A DNA stretch of 64,000 nt, taken from Phallus indusiatus. Taxonomy: Eukaryota; Basidiomycota; Agaricomycetes; Phallales; Phallaceae. Where the stretch lies: contig JAQFWX010000001.1 in NCBI GenBank assembly GCA_027605045.1, forward strand, positions 930,001 to 994,000, read 5' to 3'. Under the pieces are notes generated by a model, which was not told the DNA's origin, did not search any database, and saw only the letters and a program-made list of their open reading frames with translations. Positions 11,758-23,408 of the stretch are shown piece after piece (within the stretch, counting starts at the first letter, position 1; every line of letters begins with the position of its first letter). Both the position numbers and the translations under genes were made by a program.

Positions 11758-13229
11758 CTATAGCTTGGAAGATTTCGGAGGTGATTCGAGAACAGTAACA
11801 TCAAATAATGATTGAGGAACACGAACACCACCATCTTCACGTCGAATAGTTATTGTGCCGGTGTTATCGCTACCTGTGTAGATCTTTGTCCTGGTGCAGA
11901 CGGAATAAACTGAGGTGGAAGACCTAGAATTCGGAAGCTCATAGTTTGTCAAGAGGGATGACGAATACACGTAAGTACCTTGAAGCCCAGCGGTCCGATT
12001 CAGTGCCAACGGTGTGGCTGCTGGAGAGACAATGTATGGCCGGATAAAGTGGGACTCCATAGCGTTCCGACGTTGTATTACTTTATTACGAAAATATCTC
12101 CTTCCTTTGCGGAGTCTGAGCCAAATGATTATGATGGTGGAACATACCAAAATGCCCCCAATACATCCTACAACACCTCCAACGATATTTCTGTCGTGCG
12201 ACGAACTGTCGGCAGTATCGATTGGTGACGGTACTGATGTAGGGTCCTCTCCGGCTGAATTCGAAGGAGTTGAAGGATTTATGGATGAAAAGGAGCCATT
12301 GGTCACAACAAGATAGTCCAACGTGAAAGGAGTCAATCCTGGTTTTCCAGTGTATTTAGCCGAGAGCATGTGAGGACCCATCTCTAGAATTGTAGTCGTG
12401 AAAAAAAGTTGGTTGTATACCGTGGGGGTAACCGATTGTGGTAGTCCCGATAATGAGAAGGATGAGAAAGGCTGACCGTCTATCGAATATTCTCCCGAAG
12501 ATGCATTATGCGGCTCCTCAGTAGGGATGAATCCATACCAAGACAATTGAGTTCCTTCATTATATTAAAGCCAAAATCAAAATAAGATATGTAAGACTTT
12601 CGTACCAATGAACGTCACATTAACGAGGCCATTAGGATCCGTTGTTTGGTTCGCTGTGCCCCCTAAAGCCCCCCATCCTGAGATATAGTCAACTGCTGGA
12701 TCGTTATTTTGTATTACTATAAGTGAATCCTCCAGGGAGACACTTGGAGATGGTCGATATTGAATGTTGTCCAAATAAAATGGCATTCCTTGTGAGGTGA
12801 CGCTGACGACGAGTTTATGTGCGCCATCTGGAATGTTTTCTTGATCGCACAACGGCCAATTGTTTTCAAAAGCATTGAAAACATTTGGTGCGCCGAGACT
12901 AATGCCATCGACAAAACATCGCCATGTAGGATCCGGGTCTGTGGACGAATTTGTAACGTTGACGGTGCCAAATACGCTGACTGAGGAGCCTATATAGATA
13001 CAAGCAACAGTAAGCAGAGGTCTTATCCTGCTAGTAAAGGTCGATAATGCTGACCGTTAAATGCAAAACTGAAACTGCTAGTCGATGTTGTACTGTGTGA
13101 TGTGGGTGAAAACGTCGGTCCATAATTTCCGTCATTGAGCGCGGATGCGGGCACAGTTGTCCAATTACCGATATAAGTTATGCTCTGATCGTCGTTTGTA
13201 ACGAGAACAGCGCGCTCTTGGAGAGACAT
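11758..13229 (-). CDS. TMR-5: intact-frame three-exon membrane protein, degenerate PY motif (451 aa)
   Basis: The exons are 13055-13229, 12606-12989 and 11758-12554, 1356 nt in frame. The start is MSLQERAVLVTND. The ectodomain is nearly identical to TMR-3 and TMR-10 (GALGGTANQTTDP, SSGEYSIDGQPF). The transmembrane segment is NIVGGVVGCIGGILVCST followed by RLRKGRR. The tail reads RREDGGVRVPQ, where other copies have HEDSGIRLPQ, and ends ESPPKSSKL where others have EIPPTYSEL. Both tail motifs are therefore altered, and the Tyr of PPxY is gone. It is the block-1 partner of TMR-10. Confidence 0.85.
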
Positions 13230-14554
13230 TCAATAAACGCTCGTATGCAGAATATAAGGTGCAGAATATAAGGGAAGGAGAACTTCAGAAGCGAAAGGGA
13301 AAATACGCTGTCTTGGAGGATTCAAGACCGGCAACAGAACTGCAATTGACCCATTGACGGAGTACATAAGATTTGTACGTTCACAACCGGGTAAGGATCA
13401 AGATATCAACATGCGTTGTATTTCGCTCTCAGTTTGTCCTCTTGAAGCTTCCAAATGTAGTTGCTGTCCACCTGACAGTCTGACTGCGATTCGGTGAAGC
13501 AGTAAACCCACAAAACTAAACAATCTGGTATATTGAACAATGCGATGGTATTAGTACCTTGACTTGTTGGGCAACGCGTCGAGGAAAAAACTCTCTATCG
13601 AGCTCGCGTTTCAACTTGGTAGGTACGCGTCGCGAGTGGGTACAGAGCGACGGAAAGGTTCAATGAGAAATAAGCCTCAAATCATGATAGTCCGCCACAA
13701 TTGACCGACGTATCCATGCCATCCATCGCCCGACGTACGGTTTACTGGTATTTGATGAACACGATATCAGATGCCGTTGCCGCAATAAGTTGTACACTGA
13801 TCCTTGGAGAAATCCTACAACCAACCTAACGCTGTTGCGGTAGATAGTGCCATCCAACCTATCTTGGTGTTTATGTACCGACAAGAAATCATGAACGGTG
13901 GCGTGGATACAGATCCTGCCTGGTCTCGCTCCCCGCGGTAGGTTGGGGGGAAGAGCTGTGCTCAGAACAAGATCGCTGGGTGGGTGGGCTCTTGCTCGGT
14001 CAATTCGGACGCCGTCACTCGGAGTGACACGAGACTGTGCTGTTGAGTGCTCTAGCGAGCGTTAGGATGAGATGAAAGAATGACGGTGACGACGCTAGGA
14101 TGCCACCTAGCTCGAGTGCGATGTCGGAGAGAGCGACATGCGATGAACTCTGGCGTCCGCGAGCTCAGCAGGGCATTGGTGCCGTTCCAGTGCCTTCTCC
14201 GAACAAACAACCGGACGGAGTTTGAATTGAACTGAGGGCTTTCAATTTTGATCAAACCCTTTTGTTGAAATTATCCCCTTCTTTTGCAATTACATATATA
14301 ACTTGGAACTCGGAATTACTATTAATTAAAGTGTCGGTATTGATCGATTATCAACATTTCTTACATATTACTTGCCAGTTCATATCTGCATAGTGTCGAT
14401 TTATGTATTTAGATATTCGAAACAATCTATTTAGCTTTAAGTTTCGGTGAAGCGGTAATGCAAGGAGGGTTACTATGACGAAACCCTTGCATGCGTTAAA
14501 GACAGGATTGTATATAAAAGAGTGAAAGACAGTTAACAAACAACTGTACAACTT
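13230..14554. other. Intergenic between TMR-5 and TMR-6, with a block-1-specific segment
   Basis: This matches 30,878-31,965 of block 2 except for about 300 bp (about 13,915-14,210) with no counterpart there. That segment is richer in GC than its surroundings, and I see neither clear inverted repeats nor a target-site duplication. No gene is supported. Confidence 0.55.
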
Positions 14555-16128
14555 CTATAGCTCGGAATAAGTTGGAAGTAGTATTTCGGCGACAATTTCA
14601 TCCAAGACAGCCTGGGGTAAGCGAATGCCGCTATCTTCATGCCGAACAGGAGCAATGGAATTAGACTGTTTAGGCTCAACTATTGGCACCAAACCTTTTC
14701 GTGGCTGTGGAGGAGTAAACTGAGGGGTTGGAGGTATCGGGAGCGGTCGCCGGCCTGATCCATTGAAGGTGTCTTCGGTTGTGCAACGTGAGTTTAAATT
14801 GTTTGAGGACGAGGCTGAACTGGAGCTAGCGCTCTGTGGTAACGAATGGAGAGACGACTCGGTGCCTTGAAATCCAGCAGTCCGATTTGACACAAACAAT
14901 GGGGCTGTTTGAGTCACGAACTGCGGTTGCGTGTAGGATGATTCTAGAATGCTATGTACCCTCCCACGTCTTCTGTTTCGTCTTCGCCAAAATCTGAGCC
15001 AGAAGAGAAGGAAGATAGAGCATACAACAATGCTTCCAACAGCTCCTACAGTGCCCCCAATGATGGTTCCGACGTGTGACGAACTTTTACTAACAGTTGC
15101 TGGTGATGATGTACCGGGTGTAGGACTTCCACCAGTCCCACTGGTAGGATGAGGAGACAAGGAATTTGTGGACGGAAGAGAGCCGTTTTCCACGATAAGA
15201 TAATCCAACGTTAAGGGGGTTTGTCCTGTGTCTCCTGTGTATCTAGCGGAAAGTATGTGCGATCCCATTTCAAGAGTTGGTGTTATAAAGAGAAGCTGAT
15301 TAAACAATGTGGTAGTAGAAGATTGTGATAGGCCGAGCAATTGGAAAGATGAGAAGGGTTGACCATCTATCGAATATTCTCCCGAAGACTTCGTATGTGA
15401 CACGTTAGAAGAATAAATGCCATACCAAGACAATTGAATTCCTGTATCAGTTTTCAAATTGACGAAGTAAAATTAAATGATCAAAATTTCCATACCGACG
15501 AAGGTCACGTTGACGAGGCCATCAGGATCCGTCGTTTGGTTTGCGTCTCCCTGTGGTCGAGCCAAAGCGCTCCATCCAGAAATATAATCAATTGCGCGAT
15601 CATCATTTTGTACAATTATAAACGAATTCTCGGGAGATACACTTGGCGATGGTTGATATCGCACATAGTCCAAATAGAACGGCATTCCTTGCGAGGTTAC
15701 ATTAATGACCATTTCGTGCGCACCATCTGGTATGCTTGCTTCGCTGCACAATATCCAATTGTTTTCAGGAAATTGAAACAAATTCGGTGGACCCAGGTTA
15801 ATGCCATCAAGAAAGCATTGCCAGGTAGGATTCGGATTTGTCGACGAATTTGCGATGTTGACGGTACCAAGCACGTTTATTGATGAGCCTTTGTAAAAGA
15901 AAAACTTAGTCAATCTACAAATAGCCTAAGGATAATTGTGTAATGCTAACCGTTAAACAGAAAGACAAAGCTGCTTATCGTTGTGGTAACGTGTAATGTG
16001 GGCGAGAATGCTTGGCCAAAATTTCCAAAGGTATTGACGGCGGACGCCTGCACCGTCGACCAGTTTCCAACGTATGTTATGCTTGAATCGTCGTTTTTAA
16101 CAAGTATTTCTCTATTTTGAAGAAGCAT
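14555..16128 (-). CDS. TMR-6: intact three-exon membrane protein (485 aa)
   Basis: The exons are 15951-16128, 15496-15888 and 14555-15441, 1458 nt in frame. The start is placed at MLLQNREILVKND, aligning with MSLQ of other copies; an ATG eight codons upstream is possible. Module 1 shows SSINVLGTVNIANSS, WQCFLDGINLG and CSEASIPDGAHEMVINV. Module 2 shows NDDRAIDYISGW, NQTTDPDG and QLSWYGIYSSNVSH. The stalk is Thr/Ser/Pro/Gly-rich. The transmembrane helix is GTIIGGTVGAVGSIVVCS followed by RFWRRRNRRRGR. The tail has RHEDSGIRLPQ and ends LLPTYSEL, an LPxY variant of the PY motif. Its duplicate TMR-11 is broken, so this copy may carry the function of the pair. Confidence 0.87.
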
Positions 16129-17574
16129 TGAAGTTCTTCGTGAATGCTTCAAATGGCGGACTATGACGCAAGTTCGTCTGTATAGGCTTGAAGGGGGAAG
16201 GAAGTCTTAAAAACAAGGTAAGGATAGCAATTGAAGGGCTCTTCGGAAAGGTACACCACAAACAAAGGCCAGAAGCGAGTCACGTGTTTGAATATGGGTG
16301 AAAAATGATCATCACAAATGATAATTATAAGTAGATGGCCTACCACTATCCGTTCTTCAACTTCTGACTGACGGTAGAAACTCAAAGCACCCGTCCAAAT
16401 CAACCATCTAATTGTGGTTCAGTATATGTGTGAAAGTATTAAACCGAACAAATACGAGAGGAATACTAACGTGCAACATCACTAACATCTTTGCCTTTCG
16501 TGGGGACTCGGAAGCGGTAGTCAGAAAATCCGTAGTTGAATCCGCGTTGCAAATCGTTGCTTTGCAACGAAAGAGAAAGATGAGATTAAAAGTGCATCTC
16601 AGGTTGACCTTCATCTCATGTTGCTGCGTTATTTGATTCACGATTCATTCGTGATTCGTGGATCGACTGATTCATCGACAATGCACACACATGATATGCT
16701 GGTACCCAATAAACAGCGGCCTCGCGACAGCTACCAAGGTTGATGACTGAATACGTTAATCATCAAGACAAGCCCTCAATGTGAATAACATACCTTAAAG
16801 TAAAATAAGATATTAGCGAAGAAATTGTGGAGATCTAGTAGAAATGTCATCCAGTGGAACTGTCTTGGAAGTTGAAACGTTGACGCGCGGCTGGTTAAAC
16901 TCACCGGAGTTTGAATTAGACTGGCTCATCCCCCGTGGGCCGGCCTCCACGAAATTGCTTTGCTCTTGTGCTCACCAACTGGAAAATTATAATTGGAGGA
17001 AGAATCAATCTGCACAATTTTTCATTATGAGATCAATTTCATTTTAAATTGATCATAACTCATATCAAATAATCACAGAAAAAACTCACAAGATTCCTCG
17101 CAGTCATGAAGTTCCCTTGTTTGCATTCGTTGAACTAGAATGACATACTACCTACCGATGAATAGTTACCGAAGATCATTTTTGGAGCTCAGTGGTCTGG
17201 TCTCCAGCTCTGATTGCCAGTTCTACCTTCATAACGCCAGCTTCGACCATTGGGGCGTTCTTTCCCTCGTATCCAAATATGTCATATCAGTTGTGAAGCT
17301 TTAACAATTACCGTGGCGCGGTCAACGCAGTGTACAAGTCTACCAATGAAGGTATAAAAATTATGTAAGTAAAACGAGTTATGTATTTGGACCAGCCTTA
17401 CTCAGATTCCATCGAGGGCAGAATGAGATAAATAATATCACTAATCTCACGCTATATATTTGCTCTATTTACAATTACATGCTGGTTCTAGGCCTTCTAA
17501 ATACACTGTTGCAAAGGTGAAGGGTGTGGTCCTTTATATTCGTGCCTACTAACTTGGTCGGTCGCGTGTGTCGC
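16129..17574. other. Intergenic between TMR-6 and TMR-7
   Basis: No gene is supported. The region is repeated at 33,543-35,216. At 17,350-17,365 it holds the empty target site (GGTATAAAAATTATG) of the solo LTR present in block 2. A short open frame around 16,412-16,641 is conserved on both strands in the duplicate, but with an in-frame deletion and no recognisable domain. Confidence 0.55.
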
Positions 17575-18956
17575 CTAGGCCGAGGCCAAATCATTGGACG
17601 ACAATGACTCCGTCGAATACAAAGACGTGGAGAAACTCGAAGAGGTTCTGTTTGATTCTATTTGTGGGAACTGATATTTGTACACAGGCTCGTGCCTCTC
17701 GTCAGTTAGGTTCGATATTGACCGTGGAGTTGTTTGGAAAATAAATTGTGGTTGTGTGGACCCCCACTCTGTCATATTTGATCGAAGTATTTTATTATCA
17801 TTATCTATATTTCTCCGTTTCCGAGACTTAAGCCAAAGGAAGACAGCGAATGAGGATACCAGGATCCCCCCGATAGCTCCCACAACACCCGCCACGATGC
17901 TTCCGACTTGTGGTGAACTGTGGATAGTATCACTTGTTGAAGATGTTGAACTCGGGGTAGGAATTTCACTGGGTCCTCCGCTAGAATTCACAGACGTGGA
18001 ATTCGGGGAGGGAAAAGAACCGTTTGCGACGATAAGGTAATCCAATGTAAAAGGCGTTTGTCCCGGACTGCCCGTGTATCTAGCGGACAACGTGTGAATA
18101 CCCATTTCAAGAGTCGGGGTGATGAAGAAAAGTTGATTATATATTGTGTCAGAAGACCGTGGTAGGCCTAAGAGTTTAAAAGATGGAAAGGGGTGGCCAT
18201 CAACAGAGTATTCTCCCGACGATTGCATATGTGACTCTTCAGTGGGAATAAATCCATACCAAGATAATCGCGTTCCTGGATTTTTTTTGAAAAATAATGA
18301 TGGAAAGAAATATTCTGGAACCCTGCGTACCAACAAAGGTCACATTGACAAGACCCTGGGGATCTGTTGTCTGGTTTGCTGTTCCTCCTAAAGCTCCCCA
18401 TCCTGAAATGTAGTCAATTGCTGGATCATTATTTTGTATTAATATGAGTGAATCTTCTAGAGATGCGTTTGGAGATGGTCGATATTGAATGTTGTCCAAA
18501 TAAAATGGCATTCCTTGTGAGGTAACGTTGACGACAAGTTTATGTGCGCCATCTGGAATGTTTCCTTGACCGCACAACGACCAATTATTTTCAAAAGCAT
18601 CGAAAACATTTGGTGCGCCGAGACTAATGCCATCGACAAAACATTGCCATGTAGGATTCGGGTCTGTGGACGAGTTTGTAACGTTGACGGTGCCAACTAC
18701 TTTGATTGAGGAGCCTATGTATATACAAACAACAGTAAGTAGACGTTCTATTCTGATAGGAATGTCGATAATATTGACCGTTAAATGCAAAACTGAAACT
18801 GCTAATCGATGTCGTGCTGCGTGATGTTGGCGAAAAGGTTGGACCAAAGTTTCCACCGCTATTGAGCGCGGATGCTTGCACAGTCGTCCAATTACCGACG
18901 TACATAATACTGGCATCGTCATTTCCAACTTGAATCGCTCGGTATTCGAGAGACAT
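17575..18956 (-). CDS. TMR-7: three-exon membrane protein with truncated tail and conversion tract (420 aa)
   Basis: The exons are 18779-18956, 18331-18714 and 17575-18275, 1263 nt in frame. The start is MSLEYRAIQVGND; an ATG two codons earlier (18962) is equally possible. The ectodomain has both modules. The transmembrane segment is GSIVAGVVGAIGGILVSSFAVFLWLKSRKRR, where the first zipper Gly is Ala. The tail is short and ends SLSSNDLASA, without the DSGIR and PPxY motifs. Its block-2 partner TMR-12 is also tail-short, so truncation predates the duplication. Intron 1 and most of exon 2 resemble TMR-3/5 rather than TMR-12, which points to gene conversion. Confidence 0.82.
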
Positions 18957-19680
18957 TGTCATGGACTTTGGAATGTCATGAGGCGGAGGCAGGGTGTTGG
19001 TGGGATAAATATGAAAACTTTACGTCCATACGTTACCATTTTGATAGAGCCATTATTCTAAAAGAGTAAGCTCCGACTGGAAACCGGCCATAGCACCTCT
19101 TTTTCCAAACAATTGGCTTCAAAAGAAATCATGCGCATAGGCTGTGCACTATATATTCAATCAAGTATATGATGAGCATCATTGGCTGTTGTTGATTGGC
19201 CATTACCCTCGGACTGAGATGACCCAAACGACACATCCAATTGCAACTTTGAAACTCACTACGACGAGATTCTGAGGAGATTAGAAACACCGCGCTACAA
19301 AAAATCATCAGTAGGAATTTAAGCCCATCGATAATACCATGCATATCCGGTTGCTGGCGGTCTCAGCTGCGACTTATGCATACACGTGCTCTGTGTCTAT
19401 ACCAGTCGCGTGTTGATGAGCTCGATTTCCGTCAAAATTCACCTCAATGATCTAATGGAGAGAAACCATTTTTTTCAAGTTGGAACAAGTAGCCCACTGG
19501 AAGTTTTAAGATGTGCTTCAGAGCCGACACTCAGATCACTGACGCGACGGGCAGCGGCTCTCCGGAAGTCGTTTCGTGAGTCTAGAGGCTCACATACGGG
19601 TTGTCTACGGTGGCTTGAACTGAGTTGACAAGGAACACTCTAAGTATATAACATATGTGATTCAATCCGGAGATTATATT
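18957..19680. other. Upstream region of TMR-7, repeated upstream of TMR-12
   Basis: No gene. The segment matches 36,616-37,275. Both copies keep inverted CCAAT-type boxes (GATTGGCCATTAC near 19,191 and 36,846) before the start codons, a plausible shared promoter element. Confidence 0.5.
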
Positions 19681-20155
19681 TCCCAGACATTTAATCCATA
19701 TTGTAATCTATCCAGGGAAAAGCGTGTGGTTTTCGAGGTAACGTTATGTAATAATGTAACGACGAGCTTGTGAGAACCATTCATAAGGTTCCAAGACGCG
19801 CATAGAGGTGCATTCTCCTTCAGGGTAGTAATACTAGGATTAATGCTTGTGCCATCAATAGAACATTCAACTTGATTCGGTAAAGTATTGTTAAGCAGAC
19901 CGAATACATCAATTGAAGTTCCTTAAATCACTGAAAGTGTCATTTTACAATGGTTCATAGGTGATAGCGACTTAACGCTGAATTTGAAAGTAAAACTACT
20001 GCTGTTGATATCGCCTTATGAATGAGCTTCAAAGGGGGCGAACATCCCGTGGTGTTGAACAATGGTGGATAGGGCGAAAAGTGGGTACGAATCCAATTTC
20101 CTTCGTAGTGTATTTGACTAGTGTCTTGATTGCTCACGATGACTTTACGAGACAT
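19681..20155 (-). pseudogene. TMR-7b: truncated relic of a TMR-15-like copy
   Basis: The start of exon 1 (20155 leftward, MSRKVIVSNQDTSQIHYEGNW) matches TMR-15. It then shifts frame, and the splice donor GC of TMR-15 is changed (GCGTTAAGT). Part of exon 2 is recognisable at about 19,705-19,922 (SIDVFGLLNN, NGSHKLVV, DRLQY), with an extra run duplicating TAATGTAACG. At about 19,695 the similarity stops abruptly, and the sequence continues as the counterpart of 37,463-37,477. No stalk, transmembrane helix or tail remains. Confidence 0.85.
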
Positions 20156-20634
20156 TTTGAACCACCGAGTAACGGATGTAGTGCTGTTTGATTTTGGGTG
20201 GTTGCTTTGCTTGGATTATAAGGCCTCGGATGGGCCATTGGCAACGCCTCAGACTCGTCACCGTCGTCTTCAATGCGTATGATCAATTCGTCGCCGGATG
20301 GACATGTGAACATATGTACCTTAAGTGAGATATTTCGTCTGAGATAATTGGTTTCGTGCTCTCCCAACAAGTTATTATAACAAAGAGGGCTCAGTACAGT
20401 TTAGCGAAGCTTTCTAGCGCATTATTATGGATTTTTCGCCAGTCGTATTGTTGCGTGATGAGTGATTTAAAAAATAACGGACCTTAAGATATCAGAACCC
20501 AATTATATAATTCATTCAAGTACGTAAGTATAACAGTGGGTTATGGTCGTGTCCCATTAAGTATGTAGCAAAGACTGGGATCTCCTTGATAACGAAGCGT
20601 GTATCAGCTTGATCAGCCGCCAGTTTAGAGACAA
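20156..20634. other. Upstream of TMR-7b and downstream of TMR-8; no gene
   Basis: Matches 43,335-43,832 of block 2 with small indels. No coding feature is supported. Confidence 0.5.
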
Positions 20635-22067
20635 TCAGATTATGGTGTAGGTTGGCGGCAGTTCTATTACATTGTTCATACCCAAATTTGCAATACGCAA
20701 TCCGCTGTCTTCATGTTGTACCTCAATGAGAGGTGCTTCTTCCACCGGATTTGAATTCGAATATCTCGCTATGAGCGGCGATGAATCGTTTGAACGCTGT
20801 ACTGCCGTGGACCACTCAGCAGACAGACCTCGATGTGTTGTGTCAACAGGTGTTTGAGTATAAGCCCTCGATTTTGCAGTACCAGATTGGGAAGTGGTGA
20901 AACTGTTGGACAGCCCTGATTCATCTGTCGCGAGTGCCTGGGATATGTCTATCAGGAAGGGCGTCACGGCTGCATCTGAAGGTTCCCGTAACACACTACT
21001 CCTTAAGTGTCTGCAATAGAGGACAAGCAGAGCGGTTATCAAACCGATTCCTGCGATACCCCCTACGACTCCTCCTACTATAGCGCCGATAGGGTTTTGT
21101 GACGAGGTCTCGAGAGGGGAAGATGGAAGAGCGGACGACGAAGGGGAAGAGGATGAAAATAGAAGAGTAGACGAGGAAGAAGAAAGAGACGGAGATAACG
21201 AAGAGGACGCATTTGTAATCAAAAGATTGTTCAGGGTCAGAGGGGTCACAGAATCGTTGCCCAGATAACGGACGAAAAGTGTATGCGATCCTTGTTCTAA
21301 TGTGTCGGTGGTAAAAAATGGAATATTGAAAGTGTCGCCTGACTTGGAAGCTCCAGAGGGTAAACCTGGAAGAGTGAAAGGCACCAAAGGGCCGTCATCA
21401 ATGGAGTATTCGGCAGAAGCAGGCGCGTGAGGTTCCGATCCTGGGATAATTCCAAACCATTGTACCCGATTTCCTACGAAAGTTACATTAGCGAAGGCAT
21501 TCGTAGCCTCTGTCATATTCGTCGTGAACTGATTCAGCTCTGTCCACCCGGAACTATATGTTATTGAAGGGTCTATGTTGGGTATTATAATGGTGGCATT
21601 ATTGAGCGGAACATGGGTCGAAGGCGCATACTGCAGGTTGTCAAGGAAGAAGGATGAACCTTGCGTGGAGATGTTGGCGACGAGCTCATGGGATCCGTCG
21701 GAAAGATTCGATGTGCACAGATGTACATTGTTTTTTCCCGTTGTAATGGAGGATGATATAGTAATACCGTCGACTGTGCATTCCAAGGTGGGTTGGCTCG
21801 ATGAGCTGTCTGTAATAAGTCCGAGCACACTGATGTAAGTCCCTTGAGAATGTATTTTAGCATAACAAAAAGATGTGTAAGTACAAACTCACCACTGAAC
21901 GAGAACGAGAAACTGCTATCCGATGTTGTAGTGTGTAGTGTGTCTTCCAAAGGAGGTCCGAAATTACCCAAAGTCTGGAAAGACGAAGAATCCGACACAG
22001 ACCAGTCACCTACATAGTGTATTATGGTATCCTGGTTGCTCACAACAACTAAACGCGAGTTTGACAT
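20635..22067 (-). CDS. TMR-8: intact two-exon membrane protein (subfamily B, 460 aa)
   Basis: The exons are 21893-22067 and 20635-21842, 1383 nt in frame. Subfamily B lacks the second intron: coding runs straight through NVTFVGNRVQWFGIIPG. Module 1 has LECTVDG and HLCTSNLSDGSHELVANI. Module 2 has NIDPSITYSSGW and SAEYSIDDGPL. A Ser-rich stalk (SSSLSPSLSSSSS type) follows, then the transmembrane helix GAIVGGVVGGIAGIGLITALLVLYCRHLR. The tail has QHEDSGLRIAN and ends ELPPTYTII. The start is MSNSRLVVVSNQD. An upstream in-frame ATG exists, but the duplicate TMR-16 lacks it, so the inner ATG is chosen. The function is unknown. Confidence 0.88.
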
Positions 22068-23408
22068 TGTGATTTTAGTCAATGTTGTGGGGTCCGAGTC
22101 GTGGAGATTATTGGAGCAGGCTGCATTTCCTCCTAAAGACTTGAGATCGGAGGCGACATCTCACCTCATTGAACACTAGCCCTGGCCATCATGCTTCACA
22201 GACTCACGGTGTAATAAATGGTCACACTAATTCAATTACTCCACCACGGATCCTGAGCTAGTGTGAGAGCATGATAAATCATGGAACCACTTTACAGCTG
22301 TTCCGGTTATATAAGGTTGGACCTTATCTAACCGAGACAGCTGTAACTTTAAATAGAAATAGCAAAGTGAAAGGGACAGCGTCAATCGGTTTCGTCGATC
22401 CCAACGAGTATCCTACTGATTAGTATATGCCATAGTCATTGAGTGATGATACCTGTATTAATCAACATTTCTTCGGGAAGGGTGCCCTCCAAAGGGGAGG
22501 ACGGTCCGACGGCGATCAACGCTAAATAGAGAGGAAAGTTGGTAGAACTCCATTCTCCTTCATAGCGCATTCGACTACATATCTTGGTTGCTCACGACGG
22601 CTTGACCGGACATCCTAAACAATCAAGGGATCGGTCAAATTTCATTTTAGCGGATGCTTGGCTTAGTATTTTGAGCTTATAGTTGAACAGGCCAACCAAG
22701 AGTGTTAGCGGCAGCTTGAGCTCGTCATAAGGAGGTTTCACGAGTGAATTCCGACGTGATCTCGGGCTGATTTCGATCTTAAATTTAGGCCTGAACCCGT
22801 TCTCGGAGTTCTGCGGAAATCGGCTTTGGGGTTCAGTGGGCTCAGGAGCTGTTTTCCCACTTTGATCAAAACTCCACTCGCTATTAACGAACTCTCGCTT
22901 AAATTTTTGATCTACATAATTGAATGATCCTTATACATATGCACGTATGAGGTATCAATTAATTATGATCAAATATTATACTCGCCCATCAATTCCTATC
23001 AAATTTTAGTGGAAATGCGAACTGGAAATCAAGTGGAATTGCCGAAGGGACATCTCCGATGAACCGGTCATCATTGACAGATGGTCGTGTAGACGTCTAT
23101 ACCTCAGTTGGTATTCGTATGAGAAATGGTCTCCACTTCAGATTAACTGGTCTAAATATATAATATCAGTAAAACTCACAGAGAATTACTATGTGCTTTT
23201 ATGCCAGTTACATTTGAGTCATCGGTGCCGGCGAGTTTGGAAACAGCGGATTGATCATTGAATATCTAATCACCGTAATATACATATTCTTCAATAGCGG
23301 GTCGGGCTGTGCCTTTATGCCACCACAGCTCCACACACAATTGCACTGATCAATAGAATAGAAAGGAATTTCCCTGACAACGAGGCGCGCTATCCATCCG
23401 GGAGGCAA
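22068..23408. other. Intergenic between TMR-8 and TMR-9
   Basis: No gene is supported. It carries a short inverted-repeat element (next entry). From about 22,240 it matches 47,970-49,200 of block 2; the 2.5 kb island at 45.4-47.97 kb is absent here. Confidence 0.55.
22291..22346. mobile_element. Minimal inverted-repeat element, allele of the 48.0-kb element
   Basis: TTTACAGCTGTTCCGGTTA at the left faces TAACCGAGACAGCTGTAA at the right, forming an almost perfect hairpin of about 55 bp. At the same site in block 2 a 96-bp version is present with different interior. The ends resemble those of the MITE in TMR-1. Confidence 0.6.
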
